From contig JAPYMA010000147.1 of NCBI GenBank assembly GCA_035041965.1, positions 144,969 to 208,968 of the forward strand: a DNA stretch of 64,000 bases, written 5' to 3'. The stretch is from Anisakis pegreffii. Taxonomy: Eukaryota; Nematoda; Chromadorea; Rhabditida; Anisakidae. The notes beneath the pieces are model-generated. The model worked only from the letters and a program-made list of their open reading frames with translations, had not been told where the DNA came from and did no database searches. Made by a program: the position numbers and the translations under genes. Each line of letters starts with the position of its first letter. Within the stretch, counting starts at the first letter, position 1. Positions 12,828-26,433 of this stretch are shown here, one piece after another.

Positions 12828-15702
12828 ATAAAACCGTCACGTTGATAATAACGGTGATTGCAAAGAGATGACAATTTAATTAATATTAACATTGATTGTC
12901 ACTCTGCTAATGATAGCATTAACATAATAATGCCAAACATAACGCCAGTGAGACGACAGTCATCGACACCAACAGTCCAAAAGTTATCAAAATTTGCAAG
13001 TCATAAACTGCTTGCGAAAGAATCGATCATATTGAGGTAGCATATTGAGGCTAAAGGGTAGCACCAAACAAATAAGCACTGCTCATCAACTGCCGCTTCA
13101 TCCACTTCAAATCAGTAATGATGTCGAAATTCCCATCCGTACCAATGGCAACATATTAAGTGAAAAAAAATTCAAGTAAAAACTTTCTGGGCAATTTCGT
13201 TAGCGATTCATTTGCAACGAATTCATAGGAATTTAGAGAAATGATCTAAACTGATTGGTCTCGTTCTAATTCTAAGCCGAATCGAAAAAATAGGTCTCAG
13301 CCCAAACATGAGCTTGAATGTTACCGTGAGATTAAGCCTTCAACGCATAACAGCAATGAAATGTGTATGAGTCACTCTTAGTAAGAGACTTCTTTAGAGC
13401 CAAAATAGCGAACAATTCTAACACTGTATTGAGCAGAAACAATCACGTTGCGAAATGCTTCTTTTGCTTGCTTTCGATGCAGAGACAATTTCAGAAAACC
13501 ACTCAAACATTTCTCAGAGCACTTCATAGAACGTCGTCTATTCAACGCAAAAACGTAACGGCAGCATACGCAATGTGAGTAAGCATTATGAAATAAGATG
13601 TATTCAATTTCTGTCACCGTCGTCCTTAGAGCAGTTGCGCTCGCGTTTTAGATGAGATTCCAAGCATGAAAATACCTTTACATGGATTATAATAACAACT
13701 GCTCCTTCAGTGAAAACAATCGGAAGTGATTCCAGCCGCTTACGCCGTCACGTCCATTTAGCTGATCAATCTTGAGAGCATATGAGTTCCGATTGGTTAA
13801 ATTTTCGAATTGGGAGCAAAATCAATGGAATGAAGGATGAGGAGTGAACAGTAGAATGAATAATTGATAGCCTCGTATGAAGCACACTTCTCTCTCTTCA
13901 GATATCATTCAGAAGCAGTCATTAAACCGAAACGATTAAAACGATCAATGCGCAAAAGCTTATTGTCGAAGAGCAATGTCACTTCAATTAATGATACATC
14001 GTTTGGAGGAAATCAAGAGTAAGAAAGCCAGCTTGACGAAGAAATCTCGTTGTTTTTGTTACATGCCATTGCATTCTTTCCATCAGCACTGCCTGCAACT
14101 CAGAACAGTGCGTGACATTTAAGCGCATATCTAATTTCATCCAACGAAGAAATGACTTACGCGCCAAGATGACCATTGCAAATCGTGTTCATCTCGACGG
14201 AATTCAGCTAATAGACGTAAGTTTATGTGAGACATTGAATGCAACACGCTATAGTAACTGAACTAAACTTTAATAGTGAAAAGCAGTAACTAAATCAGAC
14301 TTGAATAACGAACAACTTCGATGAGCCAGCGCACTGGTTTGTTGTGGCTGTGATGAATGAGTGAAAACGTTTTTGCATTGCACTCTTGAAGACGATCTGA
14401 TGAGCTGTGTCCTTTTGTGGTGTTCCGTTGGGAATTCTTTACTGACAGTGTACGAGTGGGCAATCGAGCCTAATTGCACTCATGAGACTTCATCTAAATA
14501 ATGAGCAGGACTCTTCTGTTCAATTCATCCATCGCCTTCTCAGAATATAACAAAAAAACTGACAACGATGTCACATTTGAGTAAGTAGTACTTTTGATGA
14601 ATTGACCAAAAAGGACATGTGTTTGTTACAGCGAACAGCGTAAATGTAGCGCTGTCTGGGTTCTCGAATGATCTGTATGTCAGATATCATATATTCCTTC
14701 AAAAAAAGATTCATTTTGAATTCGTGCCACTTACAAATGAAAACTCGCTGAATGAAATGAATCCTACCCGAACTTCAGGGTTTCTCATTAATGAGTCTGA
14801 ACCAGATCCAATAGTTGACTAAAGTAAGTTTAATGCAGGTTTTTGAATCTGTAATCGCATGCTGTATCGGATGATGACGTGCTCATAAAATATTGCAACT
14901 AGTTGGGTGGGTAAAACGAAAGTGGTTCTAGGAAAACACCGAATGTCAATTGATAGACTGTTCACGAGCGATTTTCGAACACGTTGATCATCGCGGACAC
15001 CCTCGACGGAGATACGAAACGAAGAGCATTGGAAATGTTGTCAGAATGCAGATATGTTGTGAAATATCTCGCGAAATGGGAGTGGTAATAAATGGCTTTT
15101 TTGAGTAGACGAAATGAGATTACAAAGATTTGATGATGCGCTTTTATGCAGCATCCATAGGTGATGGATTCCTGAATACTCATAAAGTTAATGAAAAGTC
15201 AAAAACATTTTGAACAAACGATCAGAAAACACGATACATTTCAGAGGATAGTATCATATGAATGAATCAACCCTCTCTTGCAATACTGAATTCACTTGAA
15301 CTAAGTATTATATCAATAAGTCATCCGAACACTTCTCATGAATTCTCAATGAATTCTCAGTCGCAATTCGTCTTTCAGTCGAACTCAACCAAGCGAACGC
15401 TTTACGTATATTATTAATAATCAGAAAACTTTGCGTTCTTCGAAGAAAGCACTTATACATTAACAGACAGACGAGTGTTTTGATATGTGCACATGAAAAG
15501 CACATGTATTGAGTGTATTCAGCCACTCAAAAAGGAATATCCCGATGTGGTTTTAAGCTGATTCAAGTGTGCACTCTAAAGTGGATGAAAAAAAGGATAA
15601 TTACCACCCACTGAACACATCTTATGAACGAATGTTAGTGCATCACACATCAACTGTATGATAAACTAATCGTAAGCCTCCACAGTGTTGACAGCGTTTG
15701 AA
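12828..15702. other. no recognised gene
   Basis: Several short open frames on both strands, none with matching splice partners or recognisable motifs. The missing 5' exons of the LAPTM-like gene may lie here. Confidence 0.4.
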
Positions 15703-16041
15703 TCACTCAGCTCGTAATTCATGTGTAAAAGACATTTGGCTCTTGTAACAGATGACATTCAGGATATTGCGGCATATGATCACAGACCAGGGTTGCACCG
15801 TAGCAAGAAATTCCTGAGCAAAATCCGTCGAGTTTTCGCGCAAGTTTGCGAAAATGAGCTTGTAGTCATTCCCAATCGATAGTATGGTGATGTCCGAATG
15901 ACGAATGCTTTTTGCCGTCAACTTTGTAAATAAAGTCTGAAGCGCAGATACCAACAGCTGTTTTGGGTGCAAACAGCTTTTCACAAATCCTGGACTTTCT
16001 TGACCATTTTCCCGCATGTTGGGAATTCCCAAAAATGGCAA
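15703..16041 (-). CDS. possible terminal exon of an unrecognised gene
   Basis: Open frame of 112 residues ending in a stop at 15703. The C-terminal part (from about residue 30) has ordinary protein composition, with alternating hydrophobic and polar stretches such as SDITILSIGNDYKLIF, and could follow an acceptor at GCAAACAG or CGCTTCAG. A 60-residue frame overlaps it in another register, which weakens the case. Upstream, an exon-like stretch at about 17955-17864 has AG/GT borders but I could not join it. No function is offered. Confidence 0.3.
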   Translation of the reverse strand: MPFLGIPNMRENGQESPGFVKSCLHPKQLLVSALQTLFTKLTAKSIRHSDITILSIGNDYKLIFANLRENSTDFAQEFLATVQPWSVIICRNILNVICYKSQMSFTHELRAE

Positions 16042-19000
16042 AAATCATTCTTCCCAGCCGCTCAGTGAAAGCAATCCTGGGGTTTTCCAGGAATTCTTGG
16101 GGTCGGAATCACCAATACTCAGCTAGATCCTGATCAAAACTTCTTCGTTACTGATAAAATTCAACATTAGCTGAACGTCAAATGATAACGCGAATGGATT
16201 ATTGAAAATAGTTCGTTGTTGTGCGCATTGTTGCGCTATGCTAACAAAATATTATGTTCTAACAAGAACTTCAATGATTTTCACGCAGATGGAAGGCGTT
16301 ACAGCAATCAGCTTTAAATTAGATTGCGCACTTTCTGCTCGTCACACGAATCTGTCGTACTTACTTTAACCTTCTGTCGCCGGAATAATAGTCAAATTTA
16401 CTGCTCATGTTCCTTCGATGCGACAAGATCAGTTCAAGATATGTAACAAAATAGAAACTTTATTCACGTCATCGAAGTTCATTGTGGCAAATTGGATATA
16501 ACGAGTAACAGAGCAAAATTATCATAATGTTCAATTTGCAATGCTAATGTGCTCAACGGATCTGAACTCGGAAACCTAATCAACTGAATGTTTGTGTAAA
16601 TCAAGACCCTAATTGCTTGAATTTCACTCATAGTTGCTCAATCATTGTGGTGGACTTATGGACACGAACTGCAGTGAAACACTGCTCTTTGGGCATCACA
16701 GTTGACTCTTTAGACTGGATTTTGAAAGTTCCTTGCATTTACACACTTGATTTCAACTCGTTAGCACATCGCTTATGGTAACGGGAATCTGAACTTATGA
16801 ATGCGCTTATGAATTTTAAAAATTTTGTGCGTGAATCTTAAGAAATTTTTCTCGCGCACTTGTTATTGATAAGGAGTGAAGAATTTTCAAAATTCAGAGA
16901 ATTCGATGACAATATGAATGAAAAGATCCGAATGCACGAAGAATAAAGAAATGAACTGAAACAGTTTTCAAAATATTCTAACAATAAGAAATTCCACACA
17001 CAACCTTCCACGCCACCTTACGGTTGCTAAGGTGAGGAATTAGTCAAACACTCACAGCAAATCAAATAATTTATTGATTGTAGATAAATCTAAGGAATCG
17101 GAACTCGACGATCGCGTTTATCTATTGAGTACGCTGTCTGATGCGTTGAGATAGGACAGGACAAACGATGATAAGACCAATCAGTTAATTAGTTTGGAAA
17201 AAAATTGAGTTGGAATAGAATTTCTTCATTTCTTATCAGCACGAACAGTGCATGATCTACATTCCTTAAGATCTATGCGCAGGTTTGAAATTAAGATTGT
17301 TGAAAATGAGATTTGTGTATCGATTCATAATCTCAAGTGCCCGCAAAATAATCAGAAAATTTTGCGATTAAACTATGATTCGTTGCAAAACAAAAAAAAA
17401 AGGTTCATAACAATGAGTTTCGATGAACAGTCTTGAATTGCTGACGGCAAGTTTAAATGTGTTCTCATGTTACGGTCAGTGAAAATGTCAGTCGCGTCTA
17501 GGTCAGAGAAGTTTAATGAAAGGCGTCGTTCCAAGAGCAAAGTCCTCGGATTGTGAACGCAATTTCGTTGAACATACTTTCGAAAAAGAAGCTCTTTGCT
17601 TGGCCAGTTTTCGATTGAACTGTGCTCACTCAGTTTATTGCTTTCACTGCGTTGAAACAACGGAAAATGTCCGAAGTACGGTAAACAGCGCAGATTCATA
17701 CATCAAAAAGCATTCGGAGTTGTCAGATTTTCGTCGGTAGTCCGTCCGTTCGATAGAACAAGGCAAAACAATGAATTTGCTGGTTATAGTTACTGGAGGT
17801 CAGCAGCTAGAATATCATAACTGCACTGGTGTGATTTGAATTCGGAACTTGACTTGGTTTAAAAAAATTTATTGTATTAACATACATACCTAGGAATCTG
17901 GAGCATAAAGCAGAAGTATAATCGTATATCTCCCAGCTTTCAAGATAACGACAGCATGGAGATAAGGTTATTTTGACTGCGAAACGATTTAGCATTCGCT
18001 CATTGGCATGAGAAATGAAACGCACCTGCTGCGAATCAAAATCCATCTTAAGAATTTTTTATGTGGATGACAGCTGCTTCAAAAATCGACATTTCTAGCC
18101 AGCTTTGATGGGCTACCTTCGTAGATGCACTTGTTGTTAGTGCCTTTGAAAAAAAGTTGTCTTCAACTGCAATTATAATGTAATATCATCGAATATGAAT
18201 GAAGTGACGATCGATTCAAAAGAGAAACGAAAACACGAACGGTTTCGAGACACATCTCAAGGGTTCGCTTTCAGACGGCAAAAAAAAACAACTCCTCTTT
18301 GGTAAACATACGCTAAACACTTAATCCAGATTCAGCAACCAATCATCATTCTACTGAGAAGCCGATGACATCGTGGTTATATTTCGATGACTCCTAACAA
18401 TGACTTCGTTAATGTCACGTGAACTGTCACAATTGCGATAGCACAAAAAAGGTTTATTCACTGACATGAAAACTTTTTGGGTGAACCAAATGCACGAGAG
18501 TACGAATTAAATTGATCGGCATACAGCAGATCAATTAAGAGGAGGACATTGATTATGGATTACAATTCTGTTTATAAAGCACACGCGTAGCGACGTTTTA
18601 AATCCAAAAAAACATCTGTTGCAGAGAGGTAATGAGCTTTTGTGTCCCAAGAGTGCCCTCCATCAGTATTAAACGAGATAATCGTAATTTGATTGTCGTG
18701 ACACTTTTTTTTCGAATAATGAAGCATTGAAGATATGAAAATTGTTGTTCCATTCAACTTCAAATGCACTTATTGAAGCATTTGAAAGGCAACATCCTTT
18801 TCGGTGTTCTTTCTGGAAAGTGCTCCTCACTTGCGAGGGATTCAACGTTGACTTGAGCGAAACACTCAACTAGATCGAGTAACAAATCAAACAGATCACA
18901 CTGACAGGATACGTGAATTCTCTGAATCACATTCATTCACTGGTCATCATCAGACAAATTTAGCTAATCCGGATGGAACAGTGAAGAGTTGTTAAAGTCG

Positions 19001-19978
19001 AATTTCAACTATCATTGACTCAATTCATATGAAATCACCGAAAACCATCAGCCACCCCATACCGCGACAAATTTCAAGGGAACGCTCGTCAATGTTGACG
19101 ACAATATTGAACGAATTGAACAATTTTGCGAGCGCACTGAAAATGGGCTTCTCAAATTACACAAAACGAATTAATTCAATTCGAGCAAAAAACACAGTCA
19201 AATCGAATTTCTCCACGATGAAATTACATTTCAATCAGACGAAATCAACAGATGAAGAACAATGAGGTCAGACACAACGGCAGCGTGCAGTTCAATTATA
19301 TAGTCGGCAGATCTGGAAAGGTGTCTGATAGAAGAATGGGATAAGTTTTTAATTGGAACCGAAAAGAGTTTATGATGGGTTAAACAACTAGAGCAAGGCC
19401 GATCGGTGCTAACCGCTCAGCTCCATTAATTTTTGCAAAAAATGACTGGCGACATCTTGTGATGAATGACATCACAATGAACAAATTATTCATGAGGGAA
19501 AACCATCATTTTATTGGTCGGCTCTCAGCCTAGGTCGTACTCTAATAATGGAATCAGTTCTTTACCATTATCGTCAATTTAAAACCTCGAATTAATCTTC
19601 GTGACTAACGAAATGATGCACGATCAATAAATTCACAATAATCACGAGAAGCATCAGTAAATGAATGCTCACAAAATGCATTTTAAAAGCAAGATTTGTT
19701 AATCACTGCGAAGCTAGCAGCATTCACTCGAAGAACAAATGCGTTACGGATTCGTCAATCAGAGCTTGTTGGGATTAGCTGTTGATGGAAAATGATGGAT
19801 TGAGCGTTTGTTTCATGTTGAAAGTGTCACTGGGGAAAAGAGATTACAGAGTAGAAGAAGGTAGGAAGTAAGTATTAATGAACAGGATGAAGCAATCGAA
19901 AATCGATCGACTCGGTGAAGTGCATTGAAGAGGAAGTGAAACATTGATGATGTTGACGTTATTAATGACCATCCAACG
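16042..19978. other. no recognised gene
   Basis: Short frames only, including 17373-17740 on both strands and 19029-19265 on plus. None shows a domain or consistent splice structure. The 3' flank of unc-97 lies at the right end. Confidence 0.4.
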
Positions 19979-22900
19979 TCAAACCATTCGTTGCTTCAAC
20001 TCTTTTGGAAATTTGTCGAAGCACTTCTTGCAAACCGGTCGCATGTCCATCTCAATGACCTTCGAGCTGCAATTGTCTTTCTTTTCTTCATCAATAAATT
20101 ATCTGCACTAAAAACCCTTGAGCAGCGCAGATTTTGCATAGTATATAAAACTGCTGAAATCCTTCCTCTTTTATAAAATTTTCACGCTTTCAAATAACAT
20201 TGGTCAAACTCGTTCTCACGATGGATATAAACTAATCATTAAGAGATGTGACCTAAATAAGTTCAAATTTTTTTTCCAACTGAGTGTTAAAAGCATGGAA
20301 GTGTTTACCACAACATGTCATGAATACTCCATCCCTAAATGCATCGTTTGGAGCAATATACTACTCCCGAGCAATGTACTCCTTAAATGCAACGTTTGGA
20401 GCAATGTCTCACTTACTTTCTTTTCACACAAAAGTTTCACCGAAATTATTAATTATGAATAGCTATGCGTGTTCTCATATGCTCTACACAGTCTTTCTTC
20501 CTTCCTTTTGGCCTTCTCCTTCCCAACAGTACATTCGCCAGCATGAGTTCCACTCCTTCAGACGTTTTCAAAGCTTATTATCATTGTAACAAAACGCCTC
20601 CTCGATGTCAGTTAGCATTTAAGAACATGCCAGTTGTATGTGATCACTTACCGACGATCTAGTGGTCGATCGCAAGTGGAACAAGCATAGCAGTTTGGAC
20701 ACCAAAATTTCGCGAATACTTTCAAACTTGCACCAGTTATTCCAGCGTTGCATTTGTAGCATTCATCCGCAAACAGCTAATCATTCATCCGTTATTCAGG
20801 ATCAATTAAATAAATGAATTTTGAAGAAAGAATTACAAAATGCGATAAAAGACAAAACATATTACTTTCTCTCTTTTTCCAAACGCATCTCAATTATGCT
20901 GCTTTTGAACAACAACCAATTTTATTCATCGCAGTTTCCATTAAAACTGCTCAGTGGAAAACTGTTCGTTCGAAAAAAAAGTCTATGAAAGTTCCATTGG
21001 GTATCTATCCTAAGGCTGAACAAAAACATCAGCTCATGAATTGGCAATGATGAAGCACAATTGCTACTACCTTCTTGTAACAGCTTTCGCAATAGGCTCG
21101 TTCACGTTTCTCGAAGTGTTTGCTGCCGTAAAACGGTTTCTCGCATTTAGCGCACAAGAAATGCTGAAATTGTGAAGTGTTCGCGCAATCGACCGGAAAG
21201 CTGACAGAATAAAATTGCGAGAACGATGTGAAGAATATCGCGATGATACATGATGCTTCGAAATGAAGTGAAATATGCTGTCAGCATTCTCATGAGAACA
21301 TTAAGTGGAGAGTTAACTGAATGACGGATGGAATATTTGAAACAAGCAGATGCACATCAAGTGCACATCCGAATGATATTTATGGAATACCATTAATGGG
21401 TTTTGAATGTTGCGTTTCGATGGTAATTTTTCATGTTCTTTGGATTTTGTTTTGACATGAATGGATTTTGCAGTGTGCTGAATTTTTCGATGCATTTGAA
21501 TGAATACGTTTAAATTTAGATTTGTTTCTTTAAATGAATGGATTTCGATGCATTTGAATGAATACGTTTAAATTTAGATTTGTTTCTTTAAATGAATGGA
21601 TTTCGATGCAATATAATAAAGAAAATCATTCGCTAACGTCAATATGCCAATGCTTTTGCAGTGCAAAAACGCTTCGTTGATCATCGATCGGATGGCGACA
21701 CGCCGCACAAACGTGACACATCTGATCGAAACACCTCGGACAATACAAATCATCTCTGTGAATTCGAGCCTTTTCATTCAACTCCACACTGTAATCCGCT
21801 AGATTTTAGAATGGCATGTAAAGACCTTATCTTCACGAAATTTGGGGAATCTCATGAAGATTTTCGAAAAGGTGGTTACTGAATCTAGAACATGCTAAAT
21901 TCTAGTCAGGCGCAAACGTTGCACGGAATGTAGATGAATACCCGCATTTGTTGCAGTTGAAGTGGTACGCATGATAGTCTTCATGACGATAACGGAGTTG
22001 TTTTCCAGGCTCGATGTATGTAAAACCTGAAATTCAGCACCGAACGTCGCTTTCAAGGAGATTATCAATTGTTCGCTCAGAGATCAACCATCCGAGGTAA
22101 AATAATGAATGTGCGCAGAGAACTGGAAAACGATTGAGCAACTCACATTTTGAGCAGAGCTTTCCACCTTCCTTTTTTGCCAACTTATTACAAGTCATGC
22201 ACAAATTTCTGAAAATCTTTCTTGCATTCAGAACTTTTAAATTGACATTCATATTCAATTTGCACCCAATCAATTTGTACTTTTCAATGAATCATAGATT
22301 CCGTAAGTGGTTTATCACAATGGAACTCACTCAACTTATAAGAATCCGGCAAACCATTAGTCCTTATTGAGTAGGAAACAAGAAAGGATGAAGCTAACCG
22401 TCCAGCGTAATGCCAAACACCTTCGTTATCCAACTGTGTATTGCACTGTTCACACCGAAAACACTGCGGATGCCAACTGCAGTTTGCAGCTTTAATCACA
22501 CGTCCCATTATGAAATCCTCTGCAATCAAACGAACAAATCTTCTCTGTCCGTACATGTAATCAACAGAAAATCGCTCATTCGAAACATGAGCACATCCCT
22601 ACCAGGAGCTAATAGACTTCAAGACTAACGACTTCACGTTATCTATATAATCAGATGCTATCCAATTACAGGCGATATTTATGGTAACCTAATTCAAGCA
22701 TTAGAAGACTGGTTTTTGATCCTTCTTAGCTTCGATCAAATAAGCCACAAAAATCTTCAAAATTTTCCTTCCTTGCTCAGAAACTAATCTGAAACCTCCG
22801 ATAAATTTAATTAAAATTTAATTATTAGGACAAATGCAATATGACTGATCAAATCTTACTGCATTTTGCACATGTGGGTGCATAGAGCGCTTTGAAGTCA

Positions 22901-23583
22901 TGCTCACAATAATTACGGCCGTCCACTGTGAAATGCATATCGTTTAGTAGTGAACAAAAACACTGAGCACATCTGAACACCATCGATAATGACTGATGCC
23001 ATTGATGCTAGACATGAATTTGGGCAGATTTTGCGAAGCAAAATAAAATCGACTGAAAAATTCTCTCAGAAACCGGAAAAGTTCCAAACAATGAGCACCT
23101 CAATGAACTGGATGATCATTTTAGCTCGAAAATTTTGGGAATAAAAGTGCGAAAGTTCAGTAATGTTAACTTTTGAGAGTTTTTTCCTTGAATACGTACG
23201 ATTTATAAGGAGAATGGCGCAAAGACAGGGAAATGAAACCTGAAGCATTCGTTATGCCATGTTTTACTACCTGTACTAATGAACACCTCACCACTCGCGA
23301 AAAGCTGCTGGCATCGAGCGCAACGAGCCGCCGACAACGGTGATAAAGGATCGATTCTAAAGTCGCACTATTTTTGTCGCATATATTTGGATACGGAACG
23401 GAATAAAAGCTTCTAGATTACGGAGAAAAATCAGAATTTTAATGAAACTGGTGCGAAAAGGCAAAATTATCGCGGATAGATAACTTACGGTACGTTGATA
23501 GATGAAGTGTTCTGAGAGCTTGTACTCGTCGCTGAAAAACTCGGCGAATGTCCGGGTATGGACAATTGCAGCGGGCGATCCAT
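19979..23583 (-). CDS. unc-97: PINCH / UNC-97, five-LIM-domain integrin adhesion adaptor
   Basis: Ten exons join in consistent phase: 23583-23489, 23356-23240, 22972-22860, 22519-22399, 22208-22147, 22026-21942, 21788-21638, 21163-21071, 20776-20652 and 20066-19979. They total 1050 bases, or 349 residues, close to the length I recall for C. elegans UNC-97. After about 40 Ser-rich residues come five LIM domains: about 44-104, 107-165, 169-226, 230-285 and 286-345. Diagnostic stretches are WHNECFRCAQC, FIMGRVIKAANCSWHPQCF, YHAYHFNCNKC, CRHPIDDQ, HFLCAKCEKPF, CPNCYACSTC and the end MDMRPVCKKCFDKFP. All zinc-ligand positions checked are Cys/His as in the family. In animals PINCH binds integrin-linked kinase through LIM1 and anchors muscle dense bodies. 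The gene is intact. The ATG at 23583 has no acceptor directly before it, so the 5' UTR is undefined. Confidence 0.95.
21485..21609. repeat. 58-bp tandem repeat, two units plus a stub
   Basis: The 58-bp unit starting TTTCGATGCATTTG repeats exactly or nearly so at 21485 and 21543, and begins a third time at 21601. It lies within the intron between unc-97 exons 7 and 8, where the copy number could vary between individuals. Confidence 0.85.
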
Positions 23584-23775
23584 TTTAGCAGGAGTCGAGC
23601 TTATGAAACATGTGAGTTTATATTAAACCATATGAGAGAAAGTAGCACGGAATAGCAATTTTCATTGTTTATAAGAAGCTTTAGAATTTCCTTGCATTTT
23701 AAGGAAAATCGTACGGACTCAGAGAGCAAAATTTCAGACACACTTTAATGCCCAAATGACATAAACGATTCAATG

Positions 23776-24650
23776 CAGTGATTCTCATAGGGGATGAAAT
23801 TACCCATTTTGGGTAATTTGGAGATGAGAAGGGGGTCAGGAAATTAGTATTGAGTGCAGTTGTTATTTAATGATTGAACGCCATTGTGATGGTGTTTTTT
23901 AACTCAGATATGTAAATGCGGTTGGTTAATGGCAACACTCTTCATTTTCCTATGAATATCATTAGCTCGTGCCGGCCTAACAGGATTTTGGATGTGAAAT
24001 TGAATAAAATTTAGAATGGGTATGGAAAAATTTCGCTTGTTTTAACAGTGTTTTCATTTTTTTCCTTGCTGCTGCAATCGCTCTCATAACTTTCATCACC
24101 AAAAGTGTTCTCTTTTGCTAATTTCTCATTCATTTCACACAACAATTGAAGTCAAATTCTCATTCTATCACATACACTTTATAATTGATCATTTAATTGT
24201 CGACCGTTATTAAGCAACAATATTCGATTGTTGTATTGTTGACTTCGGCTGTCAACACTCGTCAACATATTCAATAAATAGTATATGATACTGAATGAGA
24301 AATTGATTCGAACTGTGAAGTGAAATGAGACGAAATGAATGAGAAAAACTCATCAATAGAACAATAAATGCATGAAATATCTATGAGAGTGAATAGAACA
24401 CGTCTGAAAAGAATGAGAATCCATCTGAATCAGTTCGAAGTGAGCGTGTCATAGACAATAGCTTTTCAAGCAATCATAATCGATCTCATAAACATTAATA
24501 ACTAAAGGCACGTATAACGTCAGGAACAAACGGAAAACCGTTTGTTCCTGACGTTATACGTGGAAATAGTAAGTTCTTGCATCAGGGTGTAACGGCGGCC
24601 TACTAGATCGTCAAAAAGGGTAACTGAGCACCCGAACGTGAAAACCACGG
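23776..24650 (-). mobile_element. hAT-type non-autonomous element, copy B
   Basis: It is 875 bp long, starting CAGTGATTCTCA and ending in a degenerate GAACGTGAAAACCACGG. It is flanked by an 8-bp target duplication, ATTCAATG on the left and ATTTAATG on the right (one mismatch). It is reversed relative to copies C to E. Its interior is nearly identical to copy A over more than 300 bp. Near the left end is the short palindrome TTACCCATTTTGGGTAA typical of the family's subterminal region. Near the right end sits a perfect 25-bp hairpin (24509-24562). It lies between the divergent unc-97 and 25.4-kb genes. Confidence 0.85.
24509..24562. repeat. perfect 25-bp foldback inside hAT copy B
   Basis: Arms 24509-24533 and 24538-24562 are exact complements around an AAAA loop (outer part CACGTATAACGTCAGGAAC). 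Copies A and D carry only one arm of this sequence each, so copy B has gained an inverted duplication. Confidence 0.9.
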
Positions 24651-25448
24651 ATTTAATGAATTAAAATAGTATCCAATTTAAGACAATAGTACAGTTTCTA
24701 GCGATTGTTTCTAGCGTTCAGAAAATCGTTCGAATAATTCAGGTAATGCAGAGCCAGCTTCAGTCTGCAAATAGTTCGAATTAAGAAGATTAGAACGACT
24801 GAATCGACTCCTTCATTGTTGTTTTCTGTGAACGAAATAATTCATAACATCAAGATGTTTGCGATTGCTTGATAGAGCAAGATATGAGCTGAAGAGAAGG
24901 GAAGAATGCATACGTGTTTCGTAATCGATCGGAATGATTCACAAGGAATTGTTCGTAAGATGCATTGCAAAGATAAAAAATTATTTATTTCATGGGTATA
25001 TGCTATCAAGATAGCACTCACGTGAATTATTTGCTTGCTCTTATGGCCGTTGTTGTTTGTCCATGCACACTCAGCCATAGTTTTATGCATTCGAAATACA
25101 CTTAAATGCATTTGATGAGATAACAAAAGCACTGATCACTCATTGCAGCGGGAGATGATTCCATTGAAGAGGCTTGTAACATGCGATCTGTTAAAGTTTG
25201 GGAGATGATACATTTTCAGAACGAAATTCGAAGAATTATTACGACATTTTCAAAGCTACTTACCTAACTCCGCAATATTCCCAAGAAATTGAATTTTGTT
25301 TGTGACCTGGTGCAAAATCGAAGCGGTAAATCACACCGATCGTGAGGGCAAAACAGTGATCTAAAGTGCAGTCACATCGACCTCACAGAAACCCCTTCCG
25401 GACAACTGTCTCCCGTTTCTACCTCGGGAACTGCGTTCGATAGCGATC
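24651..25448. other. no recognised gene; probable promoter region
   Basis: The frame of the following gene stays open leftward to a stop near 25361, with a possible acceptor (AAAGTGCAG) just after it. That acceptor could be a trans-splice site or mark an N-terminal extension of the 25.4-kb gene. Confidence 0.4.
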
Positions 25449-26069
25449 ATGATGATGCTGGTTGTATTTGGATGGATTGCGACATTAATTGCAATGTCGC
25501 TGTCATATGTTGGTATCAGACGTAGTTTATCAATGCTATTTGATGAGGTATGCTTAAATATTCATTAATGGTTCTATGGCGTGCAGTTCGTTTATTTCAA
25601 ATTTAGGGGAAATTAATGCTTTTAACGTTTTCGTTGATTCGATCTCTTTCATCAGCAAAAATGAATTTCAAAATATCGACAAAATCTCATCAGGCTCACC
25701 AGAATTTTTGATATATGATCGATTATAACTTGATATAAGGTGGTATGTTGCGAGAATTTCGTGCACCCCATCCTCGGCATTTTCAAAACAACGTATTTTC
25801 CTAGTCTCAACTGTAAATTTCGTCTTCGAATCTTTTTCCGAACCGTCCCCCCCTCCCTCCATCCCAATACGATCATATGAAGCATACGGTGTTCCTGTGT
25901 AATAGCAATGTCCGACTGACTGCTGCTTCTAGTTCAGCTAACTTTGAATGGCCGTGATCATCTTCATGAAACAGTGAGCACTTCGCGAGACCACGAACGA
26001 TATAAATCACGTTTCCGCTCCGAACCGTTATTCAACTATTATAACATACCCTCAAGCCGCTTCCATTGA
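25449..26069 (+). CDS. small single-pass membrane protein, unknown
   Basis: Two exons, 25449-25547 and 25938-26069, join in phase 0 through a GAG|GTATGC donor and a CTAGTTCAG acceptor. They give 76 residues. Exon 1 is one hydrophobic helix (MMMLVVFGWIATLIAMSL) followed by the basic GIRRS. Exon 2 is a soluble, charged tail (GRDHLHETVSTSRDHERYK and on to SSRFH). The topology suggests a short membrane-anchored protein; a cleaved signal is less likely because no small-residue cleavage site follows the helix. The frame is open upstream, so about 25 more residues (through LPDNCLPFLPRELRS) may belong to it. No family is recognised. It converges on the serine protease, with 364 bp between the two stop codons. 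Confidence 0.5.
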
Positions 26070-26433
26070 AAGCATCCGCAAATCTTCAGCACTTCAGTGC
26101 GCTACAAAATTATTTTAACTGTCGAATTGGTGGTTGTTCAATCAGGATTTCCAGTTTAATAAGTGAGAAGTGAATACAAAACCACGACAGTGTATGCTTT
26201 ATTATATTACATTTGAGATACGAACTGGCAAGCGAGGCATGGAAGCACAGCTAACAAAGTACCGTCGAGAGGAATGCTATTACAGATCAAATATATTCCA
26301 GAAATCGACATTGTTAACATTATTGTTAAGATCATTATTGTCATTGCTATTATTAGTTAATGATATTTTTTGCCACAGTAATTATTTGTACAATGCTCGA
26401 TAGTTGTGAGGTAACGGAACCATTATTCATGTT

